Assembly (NCBI GenBank): GCA_031272715.1 | Contig: JAISTH010000074.1 | Coordinates: 1 to 33,240 of the forward strand | DNA: 33,240 bases | Direction: 5' to 3' | Source of the DNA: Desulfovibrio sp. | Lineage (GTDB): Bacteria; Desulfobacterota; Desulfovibrionia; Desulfovibrionales; Desulfovibrionaceae | Shown: piece after piece, positions 1 to 6,932 of the stretch | How positions within the stretch are numbered: the first letter of the stretch is position 1 | How the letters are laid out: each line of letters starts with the position of its first letter | Notes under the pieces: model-generated | Databases searched by the model: none | What the model saw: only the letters and a program-made list of their open reading frames with translations | Told to the model about the DNA's origin: nothing | Position numbers and translations under genes: made by a program

Positions 1-603
1 CCGGGAGCCTACCAGGAAAAATGCCGCGAGAAGACCGACGGGTCCGGCGGCGCATTCCTGAAGGTCTCCTCCCGGACTCTCGCCCTGTCGCAGACGTGCG
101 TCTGCGGTCGCAGGGAGAAAAAACCCCTCTCCCAAAGAATCCACGCCTGTCCCGAGTGCGGCTTCACGGCCCAGCGGGACCTGCTGTCGGCGGCCCTGCT
201 CCATGCTGTGGCGCAGGGGGACGACGGCAAATGGCACCTCGACGCGCGGATGGCGGCAACGCGCATCCCGGGAACGGGCCCGCTCCTGGCGGCGGCGGCG
301 TCGAGGGCGGACAAAACCGCGAAAGCGAAGGCCGCGAGGCCTTCCGCCCTCGGTTTCGGCCGGGGGAACGCGGTTCGTCGCCGAAGGTGTTCCAGCGCAT
401 TGGCGGATCTAGCGTCCCTAGGCGTTCCTCGCCGTAGGGCCGCTGATGCAGAAATGCAGAACGTACCGACATCTCCCCCGCCGGATTCCGCAGGGAACCG
501 GCGCCAGGGGATTCTCGACGGAGCCGGAGACCGACATCCGCCCGAAGGGTTCGGCAACGTGGCCGCACGTCACTTGAGGGCGGAGATTTTCGTCCCATCG
601 TGA
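1..603 (+). CDS. tnpB: RNA-guided endonuclease TnpB, C-terminal part (partial at window edge)
   Basis: TnpB is the RNA-guided RuvC-type nuclease of IS200/IS605 elements, related to the ancestor of Cas12. The frame is open from base 1 and ends with TGA at 601-603. Residues about 30-70 hold the zinc-ribbon and last RuvC motif: a CVCG pair, then CPECG, then AQRDLLSA, whose Asp is the third RuvC catalytic residue. The first cysteine pair is C-x-C rather than C-x2-C, a form I recall from TnpB of high-GC bacteria. The last ~120 residues are a low-complexity Arg/Ala/Pro-rich tail, common in this subgroup. The two upstream catalytic residues lie outside the window, so activity cannot be judged. The 3' end should overlap the omega RNA. 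Confidence 0.82.
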   Translation, partial: PGAYQEKCREKTDGSGGAFLKVSSRTLALSQTCVCGRREKKPLSQRIHACPECGFTAQRDLLSAALLHAVAQGDDGKWHLDARMAATRIPGTGPLLAAAASRADKTAKAKAARPSALGFGRGNAVRRRRCSSALADLASLGVPRRRAADAEMQNVPTSPPPDSAGNRRQGILDGAGDRHPPEGFGNVAARHLRAEIFVPS

Positions 604-684
604 CGCCGGAGGCCCCGGCGGCCCAGCCGGGGAAACGGGGTGACGCCCATGGAACCCCCGGACTTCAGTCCGGGGAGGAGGTCA
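1..684 (+). mobile_element. IS200/IS605-family element, right-hand part (left end outside window)
   Basis: The segment holds the C-terminal part of a TnpB protein followed by a structured right end. The end contains an 8-bp perfect stem with a four-base loop (656-663 / 668-675) followed by AGGAGGTCA at 676-684, which is the usual form of right ends in TnpB-bearing IS605/IS1341-type elements. A second hairpin (613-619 / 626-632) precedes it. No TnpA (Y1 transposase) is visible, but the left end lies outside the window. The element stops inside an AAA-ATPase-like gene: immediately after position 684 the reading frame resumes with that family's nucleotide-binding motif. The exact last base is inferred from the family pattern, not from a comparison with an empty site. 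Confidence 0.75.
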
Positions 685-2315
685 GGTTCTTCTGTGCACG
701 GCCACGGCGGTTCGGGAAGACCTTGATGACATCCACGCTCGCATCGTTCTTTCAGGGGAGGAAATCGCTCTTCCGTGGGCTTGACATCGAAGAATACATG
801 GAGAGCGATGCCTATGCCGAACATCCGGTAATCTCCCTCGACATGAGTTTCCCACCCGCAGATGCGGGCATTGATGCTTTGAGAGAAGGGATCATGAGCG
901 AGCTCGGCCACTGTGCCAAAATCAACGGTGTACACCTGCGTGGCACACATCCGGCAGTTGTGTTCGGCAATCTGATGTCGGATGTGCATGATAAACATGG
1001 ACCCATTGCGCTCATCATTGACGAATACGATGCCCCGCTATTGGACACTTTGGATGACGAGAGATCACAAGAAGAAGTGCGTAAGGAGATGAGGAATTTT
1101 TACAAAACTATTAAATCTTCTGACAGTAAAGGATATATTTATTTTACGTTTTTAACCGGAATAAGTAAATTTGCAAAACTCGGTGTATTTTCTGGGCTAA
1201 ACAATGTCAAGGATATCTCTTTTTCCAATGAATATCACTCTATATTTGGCTACACTAACGACGAGATCTCAAAATATTTCTCTGGCTATATTGACGCCAC
1301 CGCAGACGCCATGCAAATCACGACAGAGAATTTAAAAGATGAACTTAGAGATTATTATGATGGCTACTATTTTGGTGGCGATGAACATGTATACAACCCC
1401 GTATCCATTGCCTACTTTTTTAATGAAAAAAAGTTTGGCAATTTTTGGATAGAAACTGGAAGCCAAGAATTTATAAAAAAATATCTTTCAGAAAAAAATT
1501 TTACTGTCGAAGAATTCGACGGAATTCTAGTTAGTGAAAAAGAAATTACGTCTCCTGGAGAAATCACTAGGAAGATAGATCCTGAATTCTTCCTCTATCA
1601 GGCAGGATACCTAACAGTGCGTAAGAGTAGCGATATAAAAAATGCAACCAAAAATGCAGTAAATCTTAATAATATTATAGATGATGGGTACTACTTTATG
1701 TACCAGAACTATGAAGTTCGTGGGGCAATGTTCTCGATCTTAACTAATAACTTCTTTACATCATGGAGAGAAGCTTCAATATTACGTAGAAAATTCGCGA
1801 GCCTGCTTAAAGCCAAGGCTTATCCTGAAGCCTTTCTTGAGTTTAATGAAGTCCTTGAGAGGATACCGCATACAGATACGGATGTCATAAAAAGAAAAAA
1901 AGAAGGACAGTCGTATTATCGTGGACCGATCATAGGTTTTATCTATGCTTCTGAAATGTTCGTTTTAGCGGAAGTGCCTTCAACATTGGGAAAATCTGAT
2001 ATCGTCTTTTTCTATGATGAAACGGCTTACGTTGTTGAACTTAAAACTGCCATTGGCGAAAAAGATGCGTTGCAAGAGCTTGTCGGTGCGATGCAACAGA
2101 TTGAAGAGAAAAAATATACCGGTCGCTTCGCAAACCCATTGCCCATCGGCATCGTCATCGACGAAAAAGTTCGGGCCATCACGCATATCTGCGTCAAGAC
2201 CGACGTCTTCCACGTCAAGGATCGCACATTGCACCCGATCGGGAAAATTGGGGATATGAAGGTGGCCGCGCCTGCGTCCTCCGGACGCGAAAGACAGGAC
2301 GCGGGACAGCCTTGA
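600..2315 (+). CDS. AAA-ATPase-like / PD-(D/E)XK nuclease-family protein, N-terminus replaced by IS insertion
   Basis: This belongs to the AAA-ATPase_like (PF09820-type) plus PDDEXK_9 family, whose role is unsettled. Counting from a possible GTG at 600, the nucleotide-binding motif RPRRFGKT is at residues 34-41, the Walker-B-like IIDEYD near 139-144, and the C-terminal nuclease triad is D467, E480, K482, with the same spacing as in the paralogue at 15310-17808. The usual N-terminal segment (an FPEIR...GFVYVDKT-like block in the paralogue) is missing: bases before 685 are IS605 end sequence. The gene is therefore 5'-disrupted, and its true start, if the rest survives, lies left of the element. 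Base composition is mosaic: GC-rich to about 1060, AT-rich from 1060 to 2100, then GC-rich again. It may be translated as a chimera from GTG 600, but is more likely non-functional. Confidence 0.7.
   Translation: MTPEAPAAQPGKRGDAHGTPGLQSGEEVRFFCARPRRFGKTLMTSTLASFFQGRKSLFRGLDIEEYMESDAYAEHPVISLDMSFPPADAGIDALREGIMSELGHCAKINGVHLRGTHPAVVFGNLMSDVHDKHGPIALIIDEYDAPLLDTLDDERSQEEVRKEMRNFYKTIKSSDSKGYIYFTFLTGISKFAKLGVFSGLNNVKDISFSNEYHSIFGYTNDEISKYFSGYIDATADAMQITTENLKDELRDYYDGYYFGGDEHVYNPVSIAYFFNEKKFGNFWIETGSQEFIKKYLSEKNFTVEEFDGILVSEKEITSPGEITRKIDPEFFLYQAGYLTVRKSSDIKNATKNAVNLNNIIDDGYYFMYQNYEVRGAMFSILTNNFFTSWREASILRRKFASLLKAKAYPEAFLEFNEVLERIPHTDTDVIKRKKEGQSYYRGPIIGFIYASEMFVLAEVPSTLGKSDIVFFYDETAYVVELKTAIGEKDALQELVGAMQQIEEKKYTGRFANPLPIGIVIDEKVRAITHICVKTDVFHVKDRTLHPIGKIGDMKVAAPASSGRERQDAGQP
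604..704 (+). ncRNA. Probable 3' end of TnpB omega RNA (reRNA) with guide
   Basis: In IS605-type elements the omega RNA is processed from the 3' end of tnpB and the right end, and its guide is the flanking DNA immediately after the element. Here two hairpins are visible (613-619/626-632 and 656-663/668-675), then AGGAGGTCA ending at 684. The predicted guide would begin at 685 (ggttcttctgtgcacggcca) and falls in the AAA-ATPase-like coding sequence. The 5' limit of the RNA is not visible and probably lies inside tnpB. This is an inference from family knowledge plus the hairpins. Confidence 0.45.
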
Positions 2316-2480
2316 TGCATGGCCCGCGCCGTCTTCGGCAACGGGACGGCGCGACCGCGGATTTCTCCCCCCTCCTCGAAGCCCCGACGATCGCCACGCC
2401 GCCGGGATCCTCCCGTCACCGGGTCCGGCAGTCGCGCCCGGCCGGTCCACGGCCGTTTCCGGGCATCCCCACAACCGCGC

Positions 2481-2509
2481 TTGCCAACCCCGCGGTATTT
2501 GCGTAGCAT
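2481..2509 (+). promoter_or_regulatory. Sigma-70-type promoter placing the start at the mtaB ATG
   Basis: TTGCCA at 2481-2486 and TAGCAT at 2504-2509 are separated by exactly 17 bases. Only six C residues separate the -10 box from the ATG at 2516, so transcription would begin at or next to the start codon. There is no Shine-Dalgarno sequence. This predicts a leaderless mtaB mRNA. It is based on motif reading only. Confidence 0.45.
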
Positions 2510-2515
2510 CCCCCC

Positions 2516-3874
2516 ATGCCGCCCTGGACCTTCCACATCCTCTCCTTCGGTTGCAAGGTCAACCAGTACGAGGGCCAATCCCTGCAGGAAGCATGGCAAC
2601 GCCAGGGAGGCGTCCCCTGCGAGGATCCCGCCGAAGCCCAGGTGGTGTGCGTGAACACCTGCGCCATCACCGCCAAGGCCGAGCGCAACGCGAGGAACGC
2701 CGTGGCCCGGTTGCGCAGGGAGGCGCCGGGAGCCAGGATCGTCCTCACGGGATGCGCCACAGATCTCTACCGGGACAAACGCCATCGGCCCTCCACCCCC
2801 TTCCCCGTGCCCGACCTCCTCGTCCGCCAGGGGGACAAGGCCGCCCTGCTGGAGGATCCCGTGGGACTCCTCGACGGGACGCGAACGCCCTCCCCCTCCC
2901 CGGAACCCGGCACGGCCTTCCCGCCATTCGACGTTTCCGCCTGCACCAGGGCCCGGCCCGTGGTCAAGCTGCAGGACGGCTGCTCCCACGGTTGCGCCTT
3001 CTGCATCGTCCCCCAGGCCCGGGGCGGACCCGCGAGCCGCCCCTTCCAGGACGTCCTTGCGGAATGCCGCCGCCTGCTGGAGGCGGGCTTCCCGGAACTG
3101 GTCCTCTCGGGGATCAATCTCGCCCAGTACCGTCACGAGGGCATGGATTTCTGGGACATGATCGCCGCCCTGGACGCGGCCCTCGCCCCGGACCACGCGG
3201 GAACCGCGAGGCTCCGGATAAGCTCCCTCAAGCCTTCGCAGCTTGACGCGCGGGGCACGGACATCCTCGCGGGGGCGCGGCTCCTCTGTCCGCACCTGCA
3301 CGTCTCGCTGCAGCATGCGAGTCCTTCGGTCCTCGCCGCCATGAAACGGCCCCCCTCCTCGGCCGACGACCTCGAGGCGGCCTTGGAGCGGCTCCGGCCG
3401 CACTGGCCGGTGATGGGACTCGGCGCGGACATCATGACGGGCTTTCCGGGCGAGACCGAGGAGGACGTGGAGGGACTGCTCGCGTATCTCGAAAGGATCC
3501 GCCCCACCTACGCCCACGTCTTCCCCTTCTCCCGCAGGCCGGGAACGGCGGCGTGGGACATGGAGCCGGTGGTTCCCCGCCGGGAGAAGAACGCGCGGGC
3601 GGCTCGGGTGCGGGACGAGGTGGCCAGGAGCCGGGACGCGTTCCTGCGCGGACAGACGACCCTCGAACGCGTGGACGTCGTCGCCGACAGGGATCAGCCC
3701 GCCGTGCGCCTTCCGGATGGGCGACCCCGCTTCAAGGGGATCGACCAGTACTACGTGCCCTGCTACTTCCCGGGCCCGGAACGGCCCGGACGGCTGCGCC
3801 CCATGCGCCCCGCCGGCCTCGTCGGCAAGGGGATGCTCGTGGAACCGATGCCGACCACAGGAGATGAACCATGA
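2516..3874 (+). CDS. mtaB: tRNA (N6-threonylcarbamoyladenosine(37)-C2)-methylthiotransferase MtaB
   Basis: MtaB is a radical-SAM methylthiotransferase that converts t6A37 to ms2t6A in ANN-decoding tRNAs, using two iron-sulfur clusters. The 452-residue length fits the family. The N-terminal UPF0004 domain shows the cluster cysteines C13 (in FGCKVNQYE), C49 (NTCAITAKAE) and C80 (LTGCA). The radical-SAM cluster motif is CSHGCAFC (C156, C160, C163), followed by IVPQARG. The C-terminal ~75 residues resemble a TRAM domain. FGCKVNQYE near the N-terminus is typical of MtaB rather than MiaB or RimO. The start at 2516 is fixed by this motif, which lies 11 residues in; no ribosome site precedes it, but a well-placed promoter suggests a leaderless transcript. 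The stop overlaps the next start (ATGA). Confidence 0.93.
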   Translation: MPPWTFHILSFGCKVNQYEGQSLQEAWQRQGGVPCEDPAEAQVVCVNTCAITAKAERNARNAVARLRREAPGARIVLTGCATDLYRDKRHRPSTPFPVPDLLVRQGDKAALLEDPVGLLDGTRTPSPSPEPGTAFPPFDVSACTRARPVVKLQDGCSHGCAFCIVPQARGGPASRPFQDVLAECRRLLEAGFPELVLSGINLAQYRHEGMDFWDMIAALDAALAPDHAGTARLRISSLKPSQLDARGTDILAGARLLCPHLHVSLQHASPSVLAAMKRPPSSADDLEAALERLRPHWPVMGLGADIMTGFPGETEEDVEGLLAYLERIRPTYAHVFPFSRRPGTAAWDMEPVVPRREKNARAARVRDEVARSRDAFLRGQTTLERVDVVADRDQPAVRLPDGRPRFKGIDQYYVPCYFPGPERPGRLRPMRPAGLVGKGMLVEPMPTTGDEP

Positions 3875-4404
3875 TCCGCATGACCGCGTTCTGGATGCTG
3901 CTGCTGTTCGCGCTTCTGGCCGCGCCGGGGAACGCCCCGGCCGCGCCCATGGAGTTCCTCCACTTCTCCGCGGACCTGCCCAACGGCTGGAGCGGCGAAT
4001 TCCAGGACACCAGCGACAACGGCGTGGAGAGATACATGCTGGTGATGGGGGTCAGGGACGAGGCGGAGGACGTGTACCGGGCCATGGTCAGCGTCTTCCT
4101 GCTGCCGCCTCTGCCCGACGTCGACAAGGGCGGGACCGGCGACGACCTCGCCAGGGAGGTGGCGGAGAAGTTCGCGGGAATGCAGGTGGACGCATCGGAA
4201 CCGCGCAAGGAAGGCCGTCTCTGGACCTTCACGGGGGAGCCCAGGACCCGGACCTTCAAGGCCCGGGCGGTCACCTACGTCAACGCGGACGCCCGGAACG
4301 TGCTCGTCGTCATCTGCCAGGATCCGAACGAACTGGGCGCGAAGCAGGTCTTCGAGAGCCTGCGGGGCCTGACGGAACGGGGGAAGGAACTGCTGGGCCG
4401 CTGA
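3871..4404 (+). CDS. Small exported protein of unknown function
   Basis: The 177-residue product begins with a clear signal peptide: basic MIRM, a hydrophobic stretch about residues 5-19 (FWMLLLFALLAA), and a likely cleavage after an APA site near residue 25. The mature part (~150 residues) is soluble, mixed alpha/beta and without cysteine clusters. I do not recognise the family. A repeated feeling of beta strands (MEFLHFSADLP, YMLVMGV, MVSVFLLPP) suggests a compact periplasmic domain, but this is weak. Its ATG overlaps the mtaB stop (ATGA) and is preceded by AGGAGA at about nine bases, so it is translationally coupled to mtaB. No functional link with tRNA modification is evident. Confidence 0.8.
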   Translation: MIRMTAFWMLLLFALLAAPGNAPAAPMEFLHFSADLPNGWSGEFQDTSDNGVERYMLVMGVRDEAEDVYRAMVSVFLLPPLPDVDKGGTGDDLAREVAEKFAGMQVDASEPRKEGRLWTFTGEPRTRTFKARAVTYVNADARNVLVVICQDPNELGAKQVFESLRGLTERGKELLGR

Positions 4405-4803
4405 AGGCATCCGGGGTCATGGAACGGGGGGACGCGCCGCCCTTCCCCGAGACCGCGACGGCATGGCCCGCCGACGTACCGGGCACATCGCACGATCGGC
4501 CGGAAACGGGCCATGATCCTGCCCTTCCGGCACATTGCAGGGCGCAGACCTTTTCCAGACCGCTCGCTGCGAAGCTGTTGCCAGGGGACGGCCAGGGCAG
4601 GGGCAAAACGGCATCATGGGCGGGGCGCCGAGAGAAAACAGTGAGCACCAAGTAGCCCATGGCACAAATTTTGCGGCAGATGGAGTCCATTGGGTTTTTG
4701 CGTTGGGCATCATGCACACTGGAGGGGAAAAATAAAATCACCCTCCTGCAAAATCTGTCATTCTGACAAATCATCCACACCAACACCCCACCCACCGAAT
4801 ACC
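4405..4803 (+). other. Intergenic region at the junction to an AT-rich island
   Basis: I see no supported gene here. Composition drops sharply in GC after about 4640, marking the left boundary of the island that carries the acyltransferase. A TAAAAT hexamer at 4733-4738 could be a -10 box but has no good -35 partner. A short perfect hairpin (TGTCA-ttc-TGACA, about 4757-4769) lies upstream of the acyltransferase start. Confidence 0.4.
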
Positions 4804-5643
4804 ATGCAGGCAATTTCCTATCGTCCCGACATTGACGGACTCAGGGCATTAGCTGTGCTCTGCGTTGTGGCTTACCACGCGTTCCCACAGACCCTCAGAG
4901 GGGGATTCATCGGCGTTGATATTTTCTTCGTCATCTCTGGCTATCTCATCACTTGGATCATCTTGAAAGGGCTAAACGATGGGAGTTTTAGCTTCAGGGA
5001 GTTCTACTTCCGTAGAATACGACGTATATTTCCTGCATTAATTGTTGTTATGGTCTCTGCATTATTGTTCGGATGGTTCGTTCTGCTACCGACAGAATAC
5101 GCAGCACTTGGAAAGCAAACCTTCGGTGGTTCTTTCTTCTCAGCAAATCTACTGTTATGGCGTGAGTCTGGATATTTTGATATCACATCAAGAGCTAAAC
5201 CATTACTCCATCTTTGGAGTCTCGGAATTGAGGAGCAGTTCTACCTTTTCTTCCCACTAATGCTATGGGTATGTACGAAAAGACGCTTTCGCCCTGCTGT
5301 AGCTATCTTAGCACTTGGCTTTCTGTCATTTCTTGATAACTTATATCTCAGACATATCGACCGAGTTGCAGATTTCTATTCTCCGCTTTCTCGTGTATGG
5401 GAACTAATGGCAGGTGCCGCTCTATGCACTATTATGCGACAGGCATCAGTCAAATGTCTATACCTTAAAATAGACTCAATATGTGAAAAAGTCTGCTTTG
5501 AGGGGGGGGGGGGGGTACAAATAATGGCAGGAGCCTCAGTCTTGTTTTGGCATTCATTGGGGTCACTCTCTTGGGTATTGCACTTTTGCTCTCAAGAGAA
5601 GATAACCCTTGGCCAGGCTGGAAGGCTGCTATTCCAGTCCTAG
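4804..5643 (+). CDS. OafA-like acyltransferase, N-terminal part as read with G14 (phase-off frame)
   Basis: This is the membrane acyltransferase-3 domain of an O-antigen/peptidoglycan acyltransferase that moves acetyl groups across the inner membrane onto surface glycans. It opens with MQAISYRPDIDGLRALAV, the catalytic-type His at residue 25 (AYHAF), then GGFIGVDIFFVISGYLI and the FYFRRIRRIFPAL block, followed by several hydrophobic segments. The frame is normal to about residue 232, then enters a run of 14 G (5502-5515) that throws it into a wrong frame ending at 5643, giving a 279-residue truncated product. The remainder of the protein continues in another frame (5547-6815). A run of 12 or 15 G would join both into a ~670-residue protein. 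No Shine-Dalgarno is visible before 4804. The gene is AT-rich, unlike its flanks, which suggests transfer. Confidence 0.8.
   Translation: MQAISYRPDIDGLRALAVLCVVAYHAFPQTLRGGFIGVDIFFVISGYLITWIILKGLNDGSFSFREFYFRRIRRIFPALIVVMVSALLFGWFVLLPTEYAALGKQTFGGSFFSANLLLWRESGYFDITSRAKPLLHLWSLGIEEQFYLFFPLMLWVCTKRRFRPAVAILALGFLSFLDNLYLRHIDRVADFYSPLSRVWELMAGAALCTIMRQASVKCLYLKIDSICEKVCFEGGGGVQIMAGASVLFWHSLGSLSWVLHFCSQEKITLGQAGRLLFQS
5502..5515. repeat. Homopolymeric G14 tract inside the acyltransferase gene
   Basis: Fourteen consecutive G bases interrupt the acyltransferase frame in an otherwise AT-rich gene. The upstream frame starts at positions that are 1 modulo 3 and the downstream frame at 0 modulo 3, so adding one G or losing two restores a single open frame. 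Such tracts change length by slipped-strand mispairing and act as on/off switches of surface-modifying genes in other bacteria. A sequencing error in the homopolymer is the main alternative. Confidence 0.85.
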
Positions 5644-6815
5644 GAACTTTATTCTTAATAGCTGCTGGCCCAATCAATCCTATCAGCAAATATATACTTT
5701 CAAATCGTATATCAGTATTTATTGGGCTTATATCATATCCACTATATCTTTGGCACTGGGTATTCATATCATTTGCATCAATCATAAATGGAGGATTGGA
5801 TCATAATACTAGGGTTCTGCGGATATCTCTTATTATTATTTCTTTCGCTTTCGCGATAGTGACGTACTATGTCATCGAACGCCCAATACGATACGGGAAT
5901 TACGCAAAAAACACTAAGACCTATCTACTTTCCATTATAATGGTAATTGTTGGCATTGCTGGATTGATAATCCACCAGTCAAACGGTATAGCCACAAGGG
6001 TTGATGGTGAATTAAAGTATTTGCAACAAATAAGAAATAGCATCGTACATTGGTACTTTATTGATACATTTAAACATGAATATCTTGCAGGCGATGACAT
6101 TCATTACTGGTCAAAAATGTCAAACAAAAGCGATATAACACTTTTCATTGGTGATTCAAACATGGCGCATTATGTCGCACGTATTGACGAAGATATTGAA
6201 AAATTCCCTAACGAAATGAATAGTGCGATTATCCTCGCCTGCAGCGGAACGCCGATAAAAGTTGGAATCCCATCTGTGAACGGTTTTCCGATGAAAGATG
6301 CATGTAATAATTATGCTGGCAAGGCATTGAGACTTGCTAAGAACATGATGGACATAAAGAATGTTGTCCTTAGTGAAGCTTGGAATAGTCATCTAAAAAA
6401 ACTTTCACCAGGGAAACGTTTTGAAGAAATGGAGCTCCTTTCGTCTTATATAAAACAGCTTATAGCCGCAGGAAAGAAAGTTTTTGTAATACAAAATGTT
6501 CCGGTTGGAACAAACCTTGTTCCTTCTATGCATGTTGAACGTAATTTACTTGACTTCCCGAATGTGTTTAAAATAAATAATGAAGGAATCACCCGTAAGT
6601 CTCTTAGGGATAATTTCGGAGATATAGAGGATCTTGTCGGAACTACTGCACTTAATGCTGGCGCTACAGTTATAACACCAGCCGACTTTCTGTGTGACGA
6701 CAGTAGGTGTAGACCACTAGATGAAGATGGGATTGCCATCTATGCAAGTGATAGCCATCTCACTACTGTCTATGTGCGTGCAAAGGCGAATTTTATCGAC
6801 CAGACACTTAAATAA
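5547..6815 (+). CDS. OafA-like acyltransferase, C-terminal part with SGNH hydrolase-like domain
   Basis: This is the second half of the gene that begins at 4804. The frame is open back into the G tract, so the TTG at 5547 is only a formal start. It carries the last membrane segments of the acyltransferase-3 domain (including an LSREDNPWPGW-like loop, LYLWHWVFI and YYVIERPIRYG) to about 5990, then a soluble SGNH-type domain. Its block I is GDSNMAHY, with Asp-Ser in the expected place, and the catalytic Asp/His pair is near the C-terminus as SDSHLT. This layout (acyltransferase-3 fused to SGNH) is that of OafA-type O-antigen acetylases. Translated alone it would lack the catalytic His region and is unlikely to work, so it depends on the G tract being in register. 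Confidence 0.8.
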   Translation: MAFIGVTLLGIALLLSREDNPWPGWKAAIPVLGTLFLIAAGPINPISKYILSNRISVFIGLISYPLYLWHWVFISFASIINGGLDHNTRVLRISLIIISFAFAIVTYYVIERPIRYGNYAKNTKTYLLSIIMVIVGIAGLIIHQSNGIATRVDGELKYLQQIRNSIVHWYFIDTFKHEYLAGDDIHYWSKMSNKSDITLFIGDSNMAHYVARIDEDIEKFPNEMNSAIILACSGTPIKVGIPSVNGFPMKDACNNYAGKALRLAKNMMDIKNVVLSEAWNSHLKKLSPGKRFEEMELLSSYIKQLIAAGKKVFVIQNVPVGTNLVPSMHVERNLLDFPNVFKINNEGITRKSLRDNFGDIEDLVGTTALNAGATVITPADFLCDDSRCRPLDEDGIAIYASDSHLTTVYVRAKANFIDQTLK

Positions 6816-6823
6816 TACATCAA

Positions 6824-6870
6824 GCTGAGTCATTGTCATGTAGAGAACGGAGTTTTCTTAGTAACTCAGC
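6824..6870. repeat. Inverted repeat downstream of the acyltransferase gene
   Basis: GCTGAGT (6824-6830) and ACTCAGC (6864-6870) form a perfect 7-bp inverted repeat with a 33-base spacer, nine bases past the acyltransferase stop and before the convergent ilvA end. There is no T run, so it is not a classical terminator. It lies near the right boundary of the AT-rich island. Confidence 0.35.
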
Positions 6871-6932
6871 ATTCAATACCCTTCGCAATCAGAAAAATGC
6901 CAGGAATGCAGCATGACCACATACGCCGCCCG

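Noticed and set aside
650..684. ATG at 650 as start of the disrupted AAA-ATPase-like gene
   Set aside because: It is not in frame with the conserved motifs; only the GTG at 600 is, and that lies in the insertion element.
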